Assembly (NCBI RefSeq): GCF_010882175.1
Contig: NZ_WKLH01000002.1
Coordinates: forward strand, 1 to 64,000
Reading direction: 5' to 3'
Source of the DNA: Mangrovibacterium lignilyticum
GTDB taxonomy: Bacteria; Bacteroidota; Bacteroidia; Bacteroidales; Prolixibacteraceae
DNA: 64,000 nt
Shown here: in pieces, positions 14,760 through 23,572 of the stretch
How the letters are laid out: the number at the start of each line of letters is the position of its first letter
How positions within the stretch are numbered: the stretch's first letter is position 1
The notes under the pieces: model-generated
The model's input: only the letters and a program-made list of their open reading frames with translations
Told to the model about the DNA's origin: nothing
Databases searched by the model: none
Made by a program: the position numbers and the translations under genes

Positions 14760-15785
14760 CTATAATAGTTCTTTCAAAGCTTTTGCAAAGCCGTAAATAT
14801 CTTCTTCAGTTGTGTCAAATGCAGTCATCCAGCGGACCTCTGAACGCGATTCATCCCAAGTATAAAAGAAATATTGTTCCTGCAGTTTGGGGATAATTTC
14901 GGCTGGGATAATAGCGAAGACCCCGTTCGCCTGCGTTTTTTGTGTTAGTGTTACGCCTTCAATTTTTGCTACTTCACTTTCCAGCAGCAGCGCCATTTTA
15001 TTGGCATGAAGGGCATTTTGTTTCCATAGTTCATTTTCAAAATAGGCCAGGAACTGGGCACTCACAAAACGCATTTTCGAAAACAGTTGCATGCTTTGTT
15101 TCCGAATGTACTTAGTAAAACGGGCATGTTTTGTGTTGAAGAAAACAACGGCTTCACCCATCATCATGCCGTTCTTCGTTCCACCGAAAGACAATACATC
15201 AATGCCGGCGTCACGCGTAAATGATCGAAACGGTAAATCCTGAGCAGCCGCGGCATTCGCAATACGAGCGCCATCCATGTGTACAAATAATCCGTATTGG
15301 TGGGCAAGTTCAGTAATGGCTTTAATTTCGTCTACTGTGTATAACGTTCCCAGTTCAGTAACCTGCGAAATGGATATGATGCCCGGTTGAGCATGATGTT
15401 CAAAATCGAATCCGTGAAGATGTTTTTTAATTTCTTCGGGAAAGATTTTTCCTTCGCTGGTTTTTATGGGAATCAATTTGCACCCGGTTAGTTTTTCGGG
15501 TGCTCCGCATTCGTCAACCTGAATGTGTGCCGTTTCAGCACATAACACGGAATTGAAGCTTTGTGTGAAACTAGCCAGTGAAAGTACATTGGCGCCAGTG
15601 CCGTTAAAAGCAAAAAAGACTTCGATATCCTCTCCAAATTCTTTTTTGAAACGAGCAACAGCTTTTTTGGTAATCGGGTCGTCACCATAACCAACCATGT
15701 GTCCATCATTTGCTTTGCTTATTGCTTCCAGAATCGCTGGATGCACACCTGCATTATTGTCGCTGGCAAAACCACGTTTATTCAT
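14760..15785 (-). CDS. ltaE: Low-specificity L-threonine aldolase
   Basis: This PLP enzyme splits threonine or allo-threonine into glycine and acetaldehyde. The 341 residues follow the family pattern: the N-terminal NNAGVHPAI and GYGDDP elements, HMDGARIANA (D171 stacks on PLP), and the PLP lysine K204 in SFGGTKNG. Length is normal. Divergent from the photolyase gene across a 224-bp gap. Confidence 0.93.
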   Translation of the reverse strand: MNKRGFASDNNAGVHPAILEAISKANDGHMVGYGDDPITKKAVARFKKEFGEDIEVFFAFNGTGANVLSLASFTQSFNSVLCAETAHIQVDECGAPEKLTGCKLIPIKTSEGKIFPEEIKKHLHGFDFEHHAQPGIISISQVTELGTLYTVDEIKAITELAHQYGLFVHMDGARIANAAAAQDLPFRSFTRDAGIDVLSFGGTKNGMMMGEAVVFFNTKHARFTKYIRKQSMQLFSKMRFVSAQFLAYFENELWKQNALHANKMALLLESEVAKIEGVTLTQKTQANGVFAIIPAEIIPKLQEQYFFYTWDESRSEVRWMTAFDTTEEDIYGFAKALKELL

Positions 15786-15828
15786 TTCAGGGTGTATTAT
15801 CGGATTAATTGTATCATCATTGAAAGAT

Positions 15829-15836
15829 CAAACTTA
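15829..15836 (-). promoter_or_regulatory. Candidate -7 element for ltaE
   Basis: TAAGTTTG on the minus strand matches TAnnTTTG. The expected start point lies about 37 bases before the ltaE ATG. No clear -33 TTG at the ideal spacing was found. Confidence 0.45.
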
Positions 15837-16009
15837 TAAAAATTGCCCGCAATTTCATCTTTGATTACGGTTTGTTTTAGTGAAAAAAAGTGGGAGGGAA
15901 GAAGATCTTCCGGCATATTCATGTTGAAGTTTGCTTGTGCGATTTGCCTTTCTGCTCAACTTTTCAGGATTGGTAAATGTTTACAAATTACCCTAATTGA
16001 AATCAACTA

Positions 16010-17317
16010 ATGGATAGACAGGAAATAGCGGTTTTTTGGTTCCGGCGCGACTTGCGCATCATTGACAATCACGGTCTGTATCAAGCCTTGACTTCCGGCA
16101 GACCGGTTTTGCCAATCTTTATTTTCGATTCTCAAATTTTGAATGATCTGGAACAAACCGATTCACGGGTCACTTTTATTCTGCATGAAATACAAAAGCT
16201 TCATGATATTTTTGAGCAACACGGGAGTACCTTTTGGATTTTTTATGGAAAACCCATCGAAGCTTTCAAGCGTTTGTTGACAGAGTTTCGGGTTGCTGAA
16301 GTTTTCACGAATCAGGACTATGAACCCTATGCTCGCGAGCGGGACAAAGAAATTTATGAGTTTTTGGCAACCGGGAATATTCGACTACGGGCATTTAAAG
16401 ACCAAGTAATCTTTCACAAAAACGAGGTTGCGAAGGCGGATGGAAAGCCTTATACCGTTTTCACGCCTTATAGCAAGAAATGGCTGTCTTTATTCAGCGA
16501 ACAAGATTATAAACCATTCCCGTCTGAACAGCATCTCGACAAGTTACATCAAACAGAACCTTTGCGGAAATATCATCATCCTGATCTCGGATTTAAGCAT
16601 GGACCGTACGTCGTTCCGCCAAACGAATTAGATGCTTCGCTATTGGAATCGTATGCTCAAAATCGAGATTTTCCGGCAGTGTCGGGCACTTCGCGAATTG
16701 GTGTTCATTTGCGATTTGGAACAGTTAGCATTCGAAAAGTGACAGCCGAGGCTGCGATACATTCTACAACTTTTTTGAATGAATTGATTTGGCGCAACTT
16801 CTACATGGATATTTTGTGGCACTTTCCGCATGTTGCTCAATCATCGTTTAAACCGGCTTATGATTTTATTTTTTGGCAAAACTCGGAAAAAGATTTTGCC
16901 AGGTGGTGCGAGGGAACTACCGGTTATCCGTTGGTTGATGCCGGTATGCGCGAATTGAGCGCGACGGGTTATATGCACAATCGGGTACGCATGGTAACGG
17001 CCAGCTTTTTATGCAAACATTTATTGATCGATTGGCATTGGGGCGAAGCTTGGTTTGCCGAGAAGTTACTCGACTATGAGTTAGCTTCGAACAATGGCGG
17101 ATGGCAGTGGGCAGCCGGCTCTGGTTGCGATGCGGCGCCGTATTTCCGGGTTTTTAATCCGTCGCTTCAGCAACAGAAGTTCGATCCGGAGTTTGAGTAC
17201 ATCAAAAAGTGGGTGCCTGAGTACGGAACAAGTGCTTATCCGCCACCGATGGTCGATCACAAAATGGCAAGAGAACGTGCTATTCGCGTGTACAAAGCAG
17301 CATTAAGCGAACGGTAA
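16010..17317 (+). CDS. phrB: Deoxyribodipyrimidine photolyase (cryptochrome/photolyase family)
   Basis: A 435-residue light-dependent DNA repair enzyme that uses FAD to split pyrimidine dimers. The N-terminal Rossmann domain (VFWFRRDLRIIDNHGL, residues 8-23) would bind an antenna chromophore. The C-terminal helical FAD domain shows WCEGTTGYPLVDAGMREL, GYMHNRVRMVTASFL and NNGGWQWAAGSGCDAAPYFR, all diagnostic of class I CPD photolyases. The conserved tryptophan chain region is present. Whether it is a photolyase rather than a cryptochrome is inferred from length and motifs. Confidence 0.93.
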   Translation: MDRQEIAVFWFRRDLRIIDNHGLYQALTSGRPVLPIFIFDSQILNDLEQTDSRVTFILHEIQKLHDIFEQHGSTFWIFYGKPIEAFKRLLTEFRVAEVFTNQDYEPYARERDKEIYEFLATGNIRLRAFKDQVIFHKNEVAKADGKPYTVFTPYSKKWLSLFSEQDYKPFPSEQHLDKLHQTEPLRKYHHPDLGFKHGPYVVPPNELDASLLESYAQNRDFPAVSGTSRIGVHLRFGTVSIRKVTAEAAIHSTTFLNELIWRNFYMDILWHFPHVAQSSFKPAYDFIFWQNSEKDFARWCEGTTGYPLVDAGMRELSATGYMHNRVRMVTASFLCKHLLIDWHWGEAWFAEKLLDYELASNNGGWQWAAGSGCDAAPYFRVFNPSLQQQKFDPEFEYIKKWVPEYGTSAYPPPMVDHKMARERAIRVYKAALSER

Positions 17318-17340
17318 GTTGGAATGGTTTTCCCGCCTAA

Positions 17341-17377
17341 ATAAAAAAAGGATGTTACTCATACGAATAACATCCTT
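17341..17377 (-). terminator. Terminator of ygiQ
   Basis: Perfect 10-bp stem AAGGATGTTA / TAACATCCTT (17348-17357 and 17368-17377), followed on the minus strand by TTTTTTTATTT. Confidence 0.85.
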
Positions 17378-17407
17378 CAACGAATTGTATTTTTTAATCG
17401 ATAACGA

Positions 17408-19249
17408 TTAATTCAAGATCTTTTTCAACAAATCTTTGCGGTTCAATCGTGTCAGTTCCTCGCGAATTTCTTTTTGGTATTCGCGCTTGTACCAGAAGAA
17501 GAACTTCCGCTGACTCAACTTCTCTTTCTTCGATTTGGCGGTGAATACCGGCTCCATCGTGTAGGGGTGAAATCCGGTGTAAAAGATTACAGTTGCCAAA
17601 GTCATCGGAGTTGGCGTGAAATCCTGTACTTGTTCCAGTTTGAAATCGAGTTTTTTGGTTTCTGCAGCCAAATTCGCCATGTCCTGGCTCTGACATCCCG
17701 GATGGCTCGAAATAAAGTAGGGAACCAATTGCTGATTCAAACCTTCCTGTTTGTTGACTTCGTTAAACACTTTATTCAATTTGAAGAAAAGGCTAAACGA
17801 TGGTTTTCGCATAATGCGTAACACATCGTCGGAAGTGTGTTCTGGAGCAACTTTCAATCGACCGGAAACATGGTGTTTCACCACTTCTCGCAGGTAGTCC
17901 ATGTTATTTTTGTTCACCTGCTTATCTTTGGTCTCGTGCAGAATCATATCATAGCGAATCCCGCTACCGATAAAGGCTTTCTTCACTTTTGGGTGTTTGC
18001 GAACTTCCTGATACAGGTCGAGCATCGGCTTATGGTCCACATTCAGGTTTTTACACACATCGGGCCAAATACACGAGGGCCGCTTGCACTTGTTACAAAT
18101 TTCCTGGTGAATACCTTTCATTTGGTACATGTTAGCCGATGGGCCTCCCAAGTCTGAAATGTAGCCTTTGAAATCGGGCATTTCAGTTACCTGCTCCAAC
18201 TCCCGCATAACCGACTGCTGCGAGCGGCTGGCAATAAATTTACCCTGGTGAGCAGAGATGGTACAAAAAGTACAACCGCCAAAACATCCGCGATGGATGT
18301 TGATGGAGTGACGGATCATTTCGTAAGCCGGAATGGTCCCCTTGTTTTTATATTTTGGATGTGGTAAACGGGTGTAAGGCAATTCATAAACCCGGTCAAT
18401 CTCTTTTTCCTCCATTGGAGGCCATGGCGGGTTCACCACTACCATCTTATTTCCTGTAGGCTGAACTAATTTGTTGGCTTCAACTTTATTCGACTCTTCT
18501 TCGATGTGCATAAAGTTGTGCGCAAATTTTTTCTTGTCTTGCAGACATTCTTCATAAGAATACAAATCGAAGGTGTTCCACTTTTTCTGAGTGGCGTAAT
18601 GCTCGTCTTTGTCCGTCAGAAAAACCGTTTGTGGTAAATTGGTCAGACTTTCCGGGTTTACTCCTTTTTGAACCAAACGGGCATAATCAACAATCGATTT
18701 TTCGCCCATCCCGTAAAAGAGCAAATCTGCTTTTGATTCCGTTAAAATCGAAGGTTTAAGCTTGTTTTGCCAATAGTCGTAATGGGTCACACGGCGCAAC
18801 GAAGCCTCAATCCCACCAATAACCAACGGTGTGTCGGGGTAGAGTTTCTTTAGGATATTGCTGTAAACAATGGTTGCATAGTCCGGACGCTTGTCCGACT
18901 GGCCACCAGGTGTATACGCATCGTTTGAACGTTTGCGTTTGTTGGCTGTGTAATGGTTGACCATCGAGTCCATGTTGCCCGAGGTAACCGCAAAGAACAG
19001 ACGTGGCTCACCCAGCTTCTTAAAGTCGCGCAAGTCGTCTTGCCAGTTTGGTTGTGGTACGATAGCCACACGAAGACCTTCAGCTTCAAGCACACGCCCA
19101 ATCACCGCCGCACCAAACGATGGGTGGTCGACATAGGCATCACCTGTGAAAAGAATGACATCCAGTTGATCCCAACCTCTCTCTTCAACTTCTTTCTTGG
19201 TTGTTGGTAACCAATCGGTTGTTTTGTATTTCTGATAAAGTAAATTCAC
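17408..19249 (-). CDS. YgiQ-family radical SAM protein
   Basis: A 613-residue radical SAM enzyme of the YgiQ family, whose substrate is unknown. The [4Fe-4S] motif is C322-x3-C326-x2-C329 in HRGCFGGCTFC. An N-terminal domain (about 30-200, GGIEASLRR) and a second cysteine cluster downstream (CNKCKRPSCIWPDVC) are family features. It is a single-gene transcript with a candidate -7 box upstream and a strong terminator downstream. Confidence 0.93.
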   Translation of the reverse strand: MNLLYQKYKTTDWLPTTKKEVEERGWDQLDVILFTGDAYVDHPSFGAAVIGRVLEAEGLRVAIVPQPNWQDDLRDFKKLGEPRLFFAVTSGNMDSMVNHYTANKRKRSNDAYTPGGQSDKRPDYATIVYSNILKKLYPDTPLVIGGIEASLRRVTHYDYWQNKLKPSILTESKADLLFYGMGEKSIVDYARLVQKGVNPESLTNLPQTVFLTDKDEHYATQKKWNTFDLYSYEECLQDKKKFAHNFMHIEEESNKVEANKLVQPTGNKMVVVNPPWPPMEEKEIDRVYELPYTRLPHPKYKNKGTIPAYEMIRHSINIHRGCFGGCTFCTISAHQGKFIASRSQQSVMRELEQVTEMPDFKGYISDLGGPSANMYQMKGIHQEICNKCKRPSCIWPDVCKNLNVDHKPMLDLYQEVRKHPKVKKAFIGSGIRYDMILHETKDKQVNKNNMDYLREVVKHHVSGRLKVAPEHTSDDVLRIMRKPSFSLFFKLNKVFNEVNKQEGLNQQLVPYFISSHPGCQSQDMANLAAETKKLDFKLEQVQDFTPTPMTLATVIFYTGFHPYTMEPVFTAKSKKEKLSQRKFFFWYKREYQKEIREELTRLNRKDLLKKILN

Positions 19250-19276
19250 TCGTAATAGTCATTATATAATGTCGTG

Positions 19277-19284
19277 CAAAGGTA
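19277..19284 (-). promoter_or_regulatory. Candidate -7 element for ygiQ
   Basis: TACCTTTG on the minus strand fits TAnnTTTG. It is placed about 28 bases before the ygiQ ATG. Confidence 0.5.
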
Positions 19285-19430
19285 ATTGGCTTTTAGTCAT
19301 TTTAAAAGACTTTCGGGTCTTATTTTTGCGAAGTCTTCTGCTTTACGGCTGTTTTATCAAAAATTAAGTGGCGTTTGCGGTGAAATAGAAATATGATTTT
19401 TACATTTAGCACCATATTTTAACAATCTCA

Positions 19431-21221
19431 ATGGAACTAGTAAATCCGAAGGATATTCTTAAAGCCAGTCCCTATCTCGCATATCTTGGGGGAGAAAATC
19501 TGGCTAAGTTTATTATGTATGTGCTGCGCTTCAGTAAACTGAACAAGATCTACCAACAAATTGCAGATAAAGAAGGTGTTGAATTTATTGATGCTTTGCT
19601 TGAGTTGTTAGAAGTAAATTATGAGTTCGACGAACGAGATCTTGAAAAAATACCCAAGGAAGGACCTTTTATTGTTGTGGCCAATCACCCCTTCGGTGGC
19701 TTAGACGGAATTTTGCTGATCAAATTACTAAGCATGGTTCGGCCGGATGTGAAAGTTTTAGCCAATTTTCTGTTGAAGCGGATTGAGCCCATCAGTGATT
19801 TCTTTTTAGCGGTCAATCCGTTTGAAAACCGGAAGGAAGCCGGATCGAGTATCGGTGGAATTAAAAATGCATACGAACATTTGAAAAATGGTGGGGTGCT
19901 GTGTATTTTTCCTGCCGGCGAAGTTTCAAGTTTCGATGCCGATAACAAAATTACCGATCGTCAGTGGCAATACCCGGTTTTAAAATTCATTAAAAAAGCA
20001 AATGTTCCCATTGTTCCTATCTATTTTGATGGTAAAAACAGTCGACTGTTTCATCTGATCGGGAAAATTCACCCTAATCTACGGACTGCTAAGTTGCCAT
20101 CGGAACTGTTGAATAAGAAAAATAAGCTGTTTAAAATTCGCATTGGAAAGCCTGTTTCGGTGAAAGAGCAAGCCAATTTTCCGGAAGTGTACCAATTTGG
20201 CCGTTTTTTGAGGGCAAAAACGTATAGTTTATGCAGCAAGATCGAGGTCAGACGTTTTTTTAACTATTCACTGAAGCGTCTGCATAAAGTTGAAGAGATT
20301 GTGCCTCCGATCAATCCTGAATTGATTAAAGCTGAAATTGAAAAGCTGGGGACTGATTTTTTCCTTTTTAAGTTGAAGAGTTTTTCGGTGTACTGTACAC
20401 CTTCCGAAAAGATTCCGAATTTGCTGAATGAAATCGGTCGTTTGCGTGAAATTACTTTCCGCGAGGTGGGTGAGGGTACCAACCAAAGCATCGATTTGGA
20501 TGAGTTCGACTTGTACTACAATCAGTTGTTTATTTGGGACGATGATGCACAAAAGCTCGTGGGTGCATACCGTATTGGTAAAGGAGCCGATATTTTGCAC
20601 GATTACGGAACGTCGGGCTTTTATTTGCAGAGTTTATTCCGCATGAAAGAAAGCTTTAAACCCATTTTACAGCAGTCGCTGGAGTTGGGGCGTTCGTTCG
20701 TGGTGAAAGAATACCAGCGCCAGCCCATGTCGCTTTTCCTGCTGTGGAAAGGAATTCTGTATTTCTTGCTAAAGAATCCGGAATACCGTTACCTGATTGG
20801 ACCAGTAAGCATCAGCAATAACTATTCGAAAATATCGAAAGAGCTGATCATTAAATTCATCATGACGCATCATTTCGACTGGAATATGGCCAAATATATT
20901 ACGCCGCGAAAAGCTTTCAAGTTTAAAAGCGAGGATTCCAATATTAATGTCATCATGGAAAATTTGGGTGACATCAATATGCTGGATAAATTTATCGGCG
21001 ATGTTGATGGAATGAACACCGGATTACCGGTGCTTTTAAAGAAATATATCAAGTTGAATGCAAAGATTGTCGGCTTCAATGTGGACCCGAAATTCAACAA
21101 TTGTTTGGATGGCTTGATTTTGCTGGATGCTATGGATGTGCCGAAAAATACCATTGAATCGCTATCGAAGGAAGTTAACGATGGATCTATTTTGAATCGC
21201 TTTTATACGCATCGTGAATAA
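19431..21221 (+). CDS. Bifunctional acyltransferase, OlsF-like (ornithine/amino-acid lipid synthesis)
   Basis: A 596-residue fusion. The N-terminal half (about 70-290) is a PlsC-type O-acyltransferase with NHPFGGLDG (H86, D92) and FPAGEVSSF. The C-terminal half (about 325-590) is a GNAT-like N-acyltransferase related to OlsB and hemolysin-type proteins (LREITFREVGEGTNQS, DDDAQKLVGAYRIG). This order is that described for OlsF, which acylates ornithine twice to make ornithine lipids; in Bacteroidota related enzymes also make glycine lipids, so the amino-acid substrate is open. It lies 81 bases upstream of the cytochrome operon and may or may not belong to it. Confidence 0.85.
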   Translation: MELVNPKDILKASPYLAYLGGENLAKFIMYVLRFSKLNKIYQQIADKEGVEFIDALLELLEVNYEFDERDLEKIPKEGPFIVVANHPFGGLDGILLIKLLSMVRPDVKVLANFLLKRIEPISDFFLAVNPFENRKEAGSSIGGIKNAYEHLKNGGVLCIFPAGEVSSFDADNKITDRQWQYPVLKFIKKANVPIVPIYFDGKNSRLFHLIGKIHPNLRTAKLPSELLNKKNKLFKIRIGKPVSVKEQANFPEVYQFGRFLRAKTYSLCSKIEVRRFFNYSLKRLHKVEEIVPPINPELIKAEIEKLGTDFFLFKLKSFSVYCTPSEKIPNLLNEIGRLREITFREVGEGTNQSIDLDEFDLYYNQLFIWDDDAQKLVGAYRIGKGADILHDYGTSGFYLQSLFRMKESFKPILQQSLELGRSFVVKEYQRQPMSLFLLWKGILYFLLKNPEYRYLIGPVSISNNYSKISKELIIKFIMTHHFDWNMAKYITPRKAFKFKSEDSNINVIMENLGDINMLDKFIGDVDGMNTGLPVLLKKYIKLNAKIVGFNVDPKFNNCLDGLILLDAMDVPKNTIESLSKEVNDGSILNRFYTHRE

Positions 21222-21302
21222 GCTGGCATTTAAAGCTCTTCAATAGGTTTTAAGGTAGCCGACAGGCAATAAATAGATCGTTTTTCGTTTTATAAATAAA
21301 AA

Positions 21303-22172
21303 ATGAGTCGAACCATGCGCACGGTATACCGGTCAATCATGGTTTTTATGGTTTTCTTCTGTTTGTTCTACTTATTGGCTAAAGGCTATTCGTATTACCG
21401 ACTGGGAATTGAAGACCGTTTTTATCACGCCAGTCATCAACTGTTGAAGCCAAGTGGACTGGTTGGGCACGGTTTGGGGATCATTGGTTCTCTGATGATG
21501 CTTGTTGGCGTCAGCTTGTACATGGTTCGCAAACGAATTCGACGGTTTTCACGCGTCGGCATTCTCAAATACTGGCTCGAATTTCACATCTTCCTTTGTT
21601 CCTTTGGGCCTCTGTTGGTCCTTTTTCACACTGCATTCAAATTCGGAGGAATCGTATCTGTAAGCTTCTGGTGCATGGTGGCAGTGGTCATTAGTGGGAT
21701 TATTGGCCGGTACATCTATTTACAAATTCCCCGCTCGTTGGAAGGGCGCGAGTATAGTTTGGCCGAGTTGGAGCATAAAAAAGAAGACTTTAACCGCATA
21801 CTAATTGAAAAATACCAACTCAATCCGGAGTTTGCCGGGCGGATTCTGGCGGTCGTAAAAGCCCGACCAAACAGAGCCAAAGGCAACAGTATGCTGCGCT
21901 TCGTTCAAAAGTTCAGGTTCGAACTAAAATTGGTCGCGGAACTTAAACAACAACTGAAAAAGCAACAGCTCACGGGTGGAACACGCCATGAACTTATGCG
22001 TTTAATTCGGTATGAAATAAGTCTCAACAGGAAAATCGATCGGTTGATGACCATGCAGAACTTGTTTCGCTACTGGCATGTGGCCCATCTCCCTTTTGCT
22101 TTGATTATGCTTTTGATTATGCTGATTCATATTGGCGTGGCTTTAGCCTTTGGTTACCAGTGGATATTTTAA
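21303..22172 (+). CDS. Cytochrome b-like integral membrane protein
   Basis: A 289-residue inner-membrane protein with about five transmembrane segments (near residues 10-30, 52-75, 95-115, 118-140 and 255-280). Histidines lie inside membrane spans as expected for b-type heme ligands (LEFHIFLCSFGPLLVLFHTAF and RYWHVAHLPFALIML). No family name can be given with certainty. It is the first gene of a tight operon with a ferredoxin/FAD oxidoreductase and two multiheme cytochromes, so a role as membrane electron carrier is inferred. A charged cytoplasmic stretch (about 150-240) could dock the oxidoreductase. Confidence 0.72.
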   Translation: MSRTMRTVYRSIMVFMVFFCLFYLLAKGYSYYRLGIEDRFYHASHQLLKPSGLVGHGLGIIGSLMMLVGVSLYMVRKRIRRFSRVGILKYWLEFHIFLCSFGPLLVLFHTAFKFGGIVSVSFWCMVAVVISGIIGRYIYLQIPRSLEGREYSLAELEHKKEDFNRILIEKYQLNPEFAGRILAVVKARPNRAKGNSMLRFVQKFRFELKLVAELKQQLKKQQLTGGTRHELMRLIRYEISLNRKIDRLMTMQNLFRYWHVAHLPFALIMLLIMLIHIGVALAFGYQWIF

Positions 22173-22176
22173 GTGA

Positions 22177-23514
22177 ATGGAAGTCATTGTTGAAAATATT
22201 ATCATCTACGGAATTGTTGTTCTAATCTTCGGATTGGTCGTGTGGTTTTATTTGCATCGGATGAACACGCAAAACCGTTCAGTTGAAGCTAAAATTGAAA
22301 AGGCAAAGTCAGAGGGTTTGTATGAGCCTGTTTCCCTGCATCCTGTTGTCGATCCAAATTCGTGCATTCAAAGCGGAGCCTGCATTGTTGCTTGTCCTGA
22401 AAAGGATATACTTGGTATTGTTAACGGCCGTGCAACTACGATTAATGCATCGCGCTGTATTGGACACGGAGCTTGTTTTCATGCATGTCCAACCCATGCT
22501 ATAAGCTTGTGTATCGGTACCGAAAAGCGTGGTGTTGATCTGCCGCATGTCGATCAAAATTTTGAAACCAACGTGTCCGGTATATTTATAGCCGGCGAAA
22601 TTGGAGGGATGGGCCTGATCCGCAACGCTGTTGAACAAGGGCGTCAAGCAGTTGAAAATTTGGCAAAAGGGATTAATCGAAAAGTTGAAGCCGATTACGA
22701 TCTCATTATTGTGGGTAGCGGTCCGGCTGGAATATCGGCTTCGTTGGCAGCTAAAAAGCTTGGCCTTTCAGCTTTAACGCTCGAGCAGGATTCGCTGGGA
22801 GGCACAGTATTTTCTTTTCCCCGGAGTAAAATTGTTATGACTTCTCCAATGGATCTTCCGCTATACGGAAAGGTTCGTTTGTTTGAAACGAGTAAACAGG
22901 AATTGCTTGACCTGTGGCTTAAGTTGATTAATGTCCACGATATAGCTATCAGGGAGCAAACAAAGGTTGAAGCAATTAACCGGATAAATGAACATTTTGA
23001 ACTGTCAACGCAGAGTGGGGATATTTTTCGTGCGAGGAAGGTATTATTGGCAATAGGCCGTCGCGGTACTCCTCGTAGGCTGAATGTTCCGGGGGAGGAT
23101 TGTCCTAAAGTAGCCTACCGTTTGCTGGATCCGGAACGTATCCGGGAGCAAAAGGTAATGGTTGTTGGCGGTGGCGATTCGGCTGTTGAATCAGCCTTAC
23201 TACTTGCTGAACAAAACCAGGTAATTTTGTCGTATCGGGGTGAGGCATTTAATCGGATAAAGCCGGCAAATAAACTGAAGATAGAAAATGCAGCAGCGCA
23301 GGGAAAAGTGAGGGTTTTATTTCGGTCAACTATTAAGCGAATAGAAACAAAGACGGTCACAGTTGAGCTTGGGCGAGATTTAGATATCGAGGAGGTGGAG
23401 AATGACTTAGTTTTCATCTTTGCCGGTGGAGAGCTGCCTACGGAGTTTTTAGCGAAAGCAGGTATAACTATTACGCGGAAGTTTGGCGATGCTATTTTGA
23501 AGCACGGTAAATAA
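22177..23514 (+). CDS. Membrane-anchored ferredoxin-FAD/NAD(P) oxidoreductase
   Basis: A 445-residue protein in three parts. An N-terminal transmembrane helix covers about 5-25. A ferredoxin-like domain at about 62-110 has C-x5-C-x3-CP (CIQSGACIVACP) and a second C-x5-C-x3-CP (CIGHGACFHACP). A thioredoxin-reductase-like FAD/NAD(P) domain follows, with VGSGPAGISAS near 184 and VVGGGDSAVESA near 330. In both iron-sulfur motifs the usual second Cys is replaced (Ser, His), so each cluster would have an atypical ligand or be incomplete. No CxxC redox disulfide is present in the flavin part. The likely job is passing electrons between NAD(P)H and the cytochromes; it sits 4 bases after the membrane protein gene. 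Confidence 0.85.
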   Translation: MEVIVENIIIYGIVVLIFGLVVWFYLHRMNTQNRSVEAKIEKAKSEGLYEPVSLHPVVDPNSCIQSGACIVACPEKDILGIVNGRATTINASRCIGHGACFHACPTHAISLCIGTEKRGVDLPHVDQNFETNVSGIFIAGEIGGMGLIRNAVEQGRQAVENLAKGINRKVEADYDLIIVGSGPAGISASLAAKKLGLSALTLEQDSLGGTVFSFPRSKIVMTSPMDLPLYGKVRLFETSKQELLDLWLKLINVHDIAIREQTKVEAINRINEHFELSTQSGDIFRARKVLLAIGRRGTPRRLNVPGEDCPKVAYRLLDPERIREQKVMVVGGGDSAVESALLLAEQNQVILSYRGEAFNRIKPANKLKIENAAAQGKVRVLFRSTIKRIETKTVTVELGRDLDIEEVENDLVFIFAGGELPTEFLAKAGITITRKFGDAILKHGK

Positions 23515-23572
23515 GAGGCTTTGCTTCCTAATTTTATACGGGATTAATTGAAATTATTTCGAACAGAATGAA

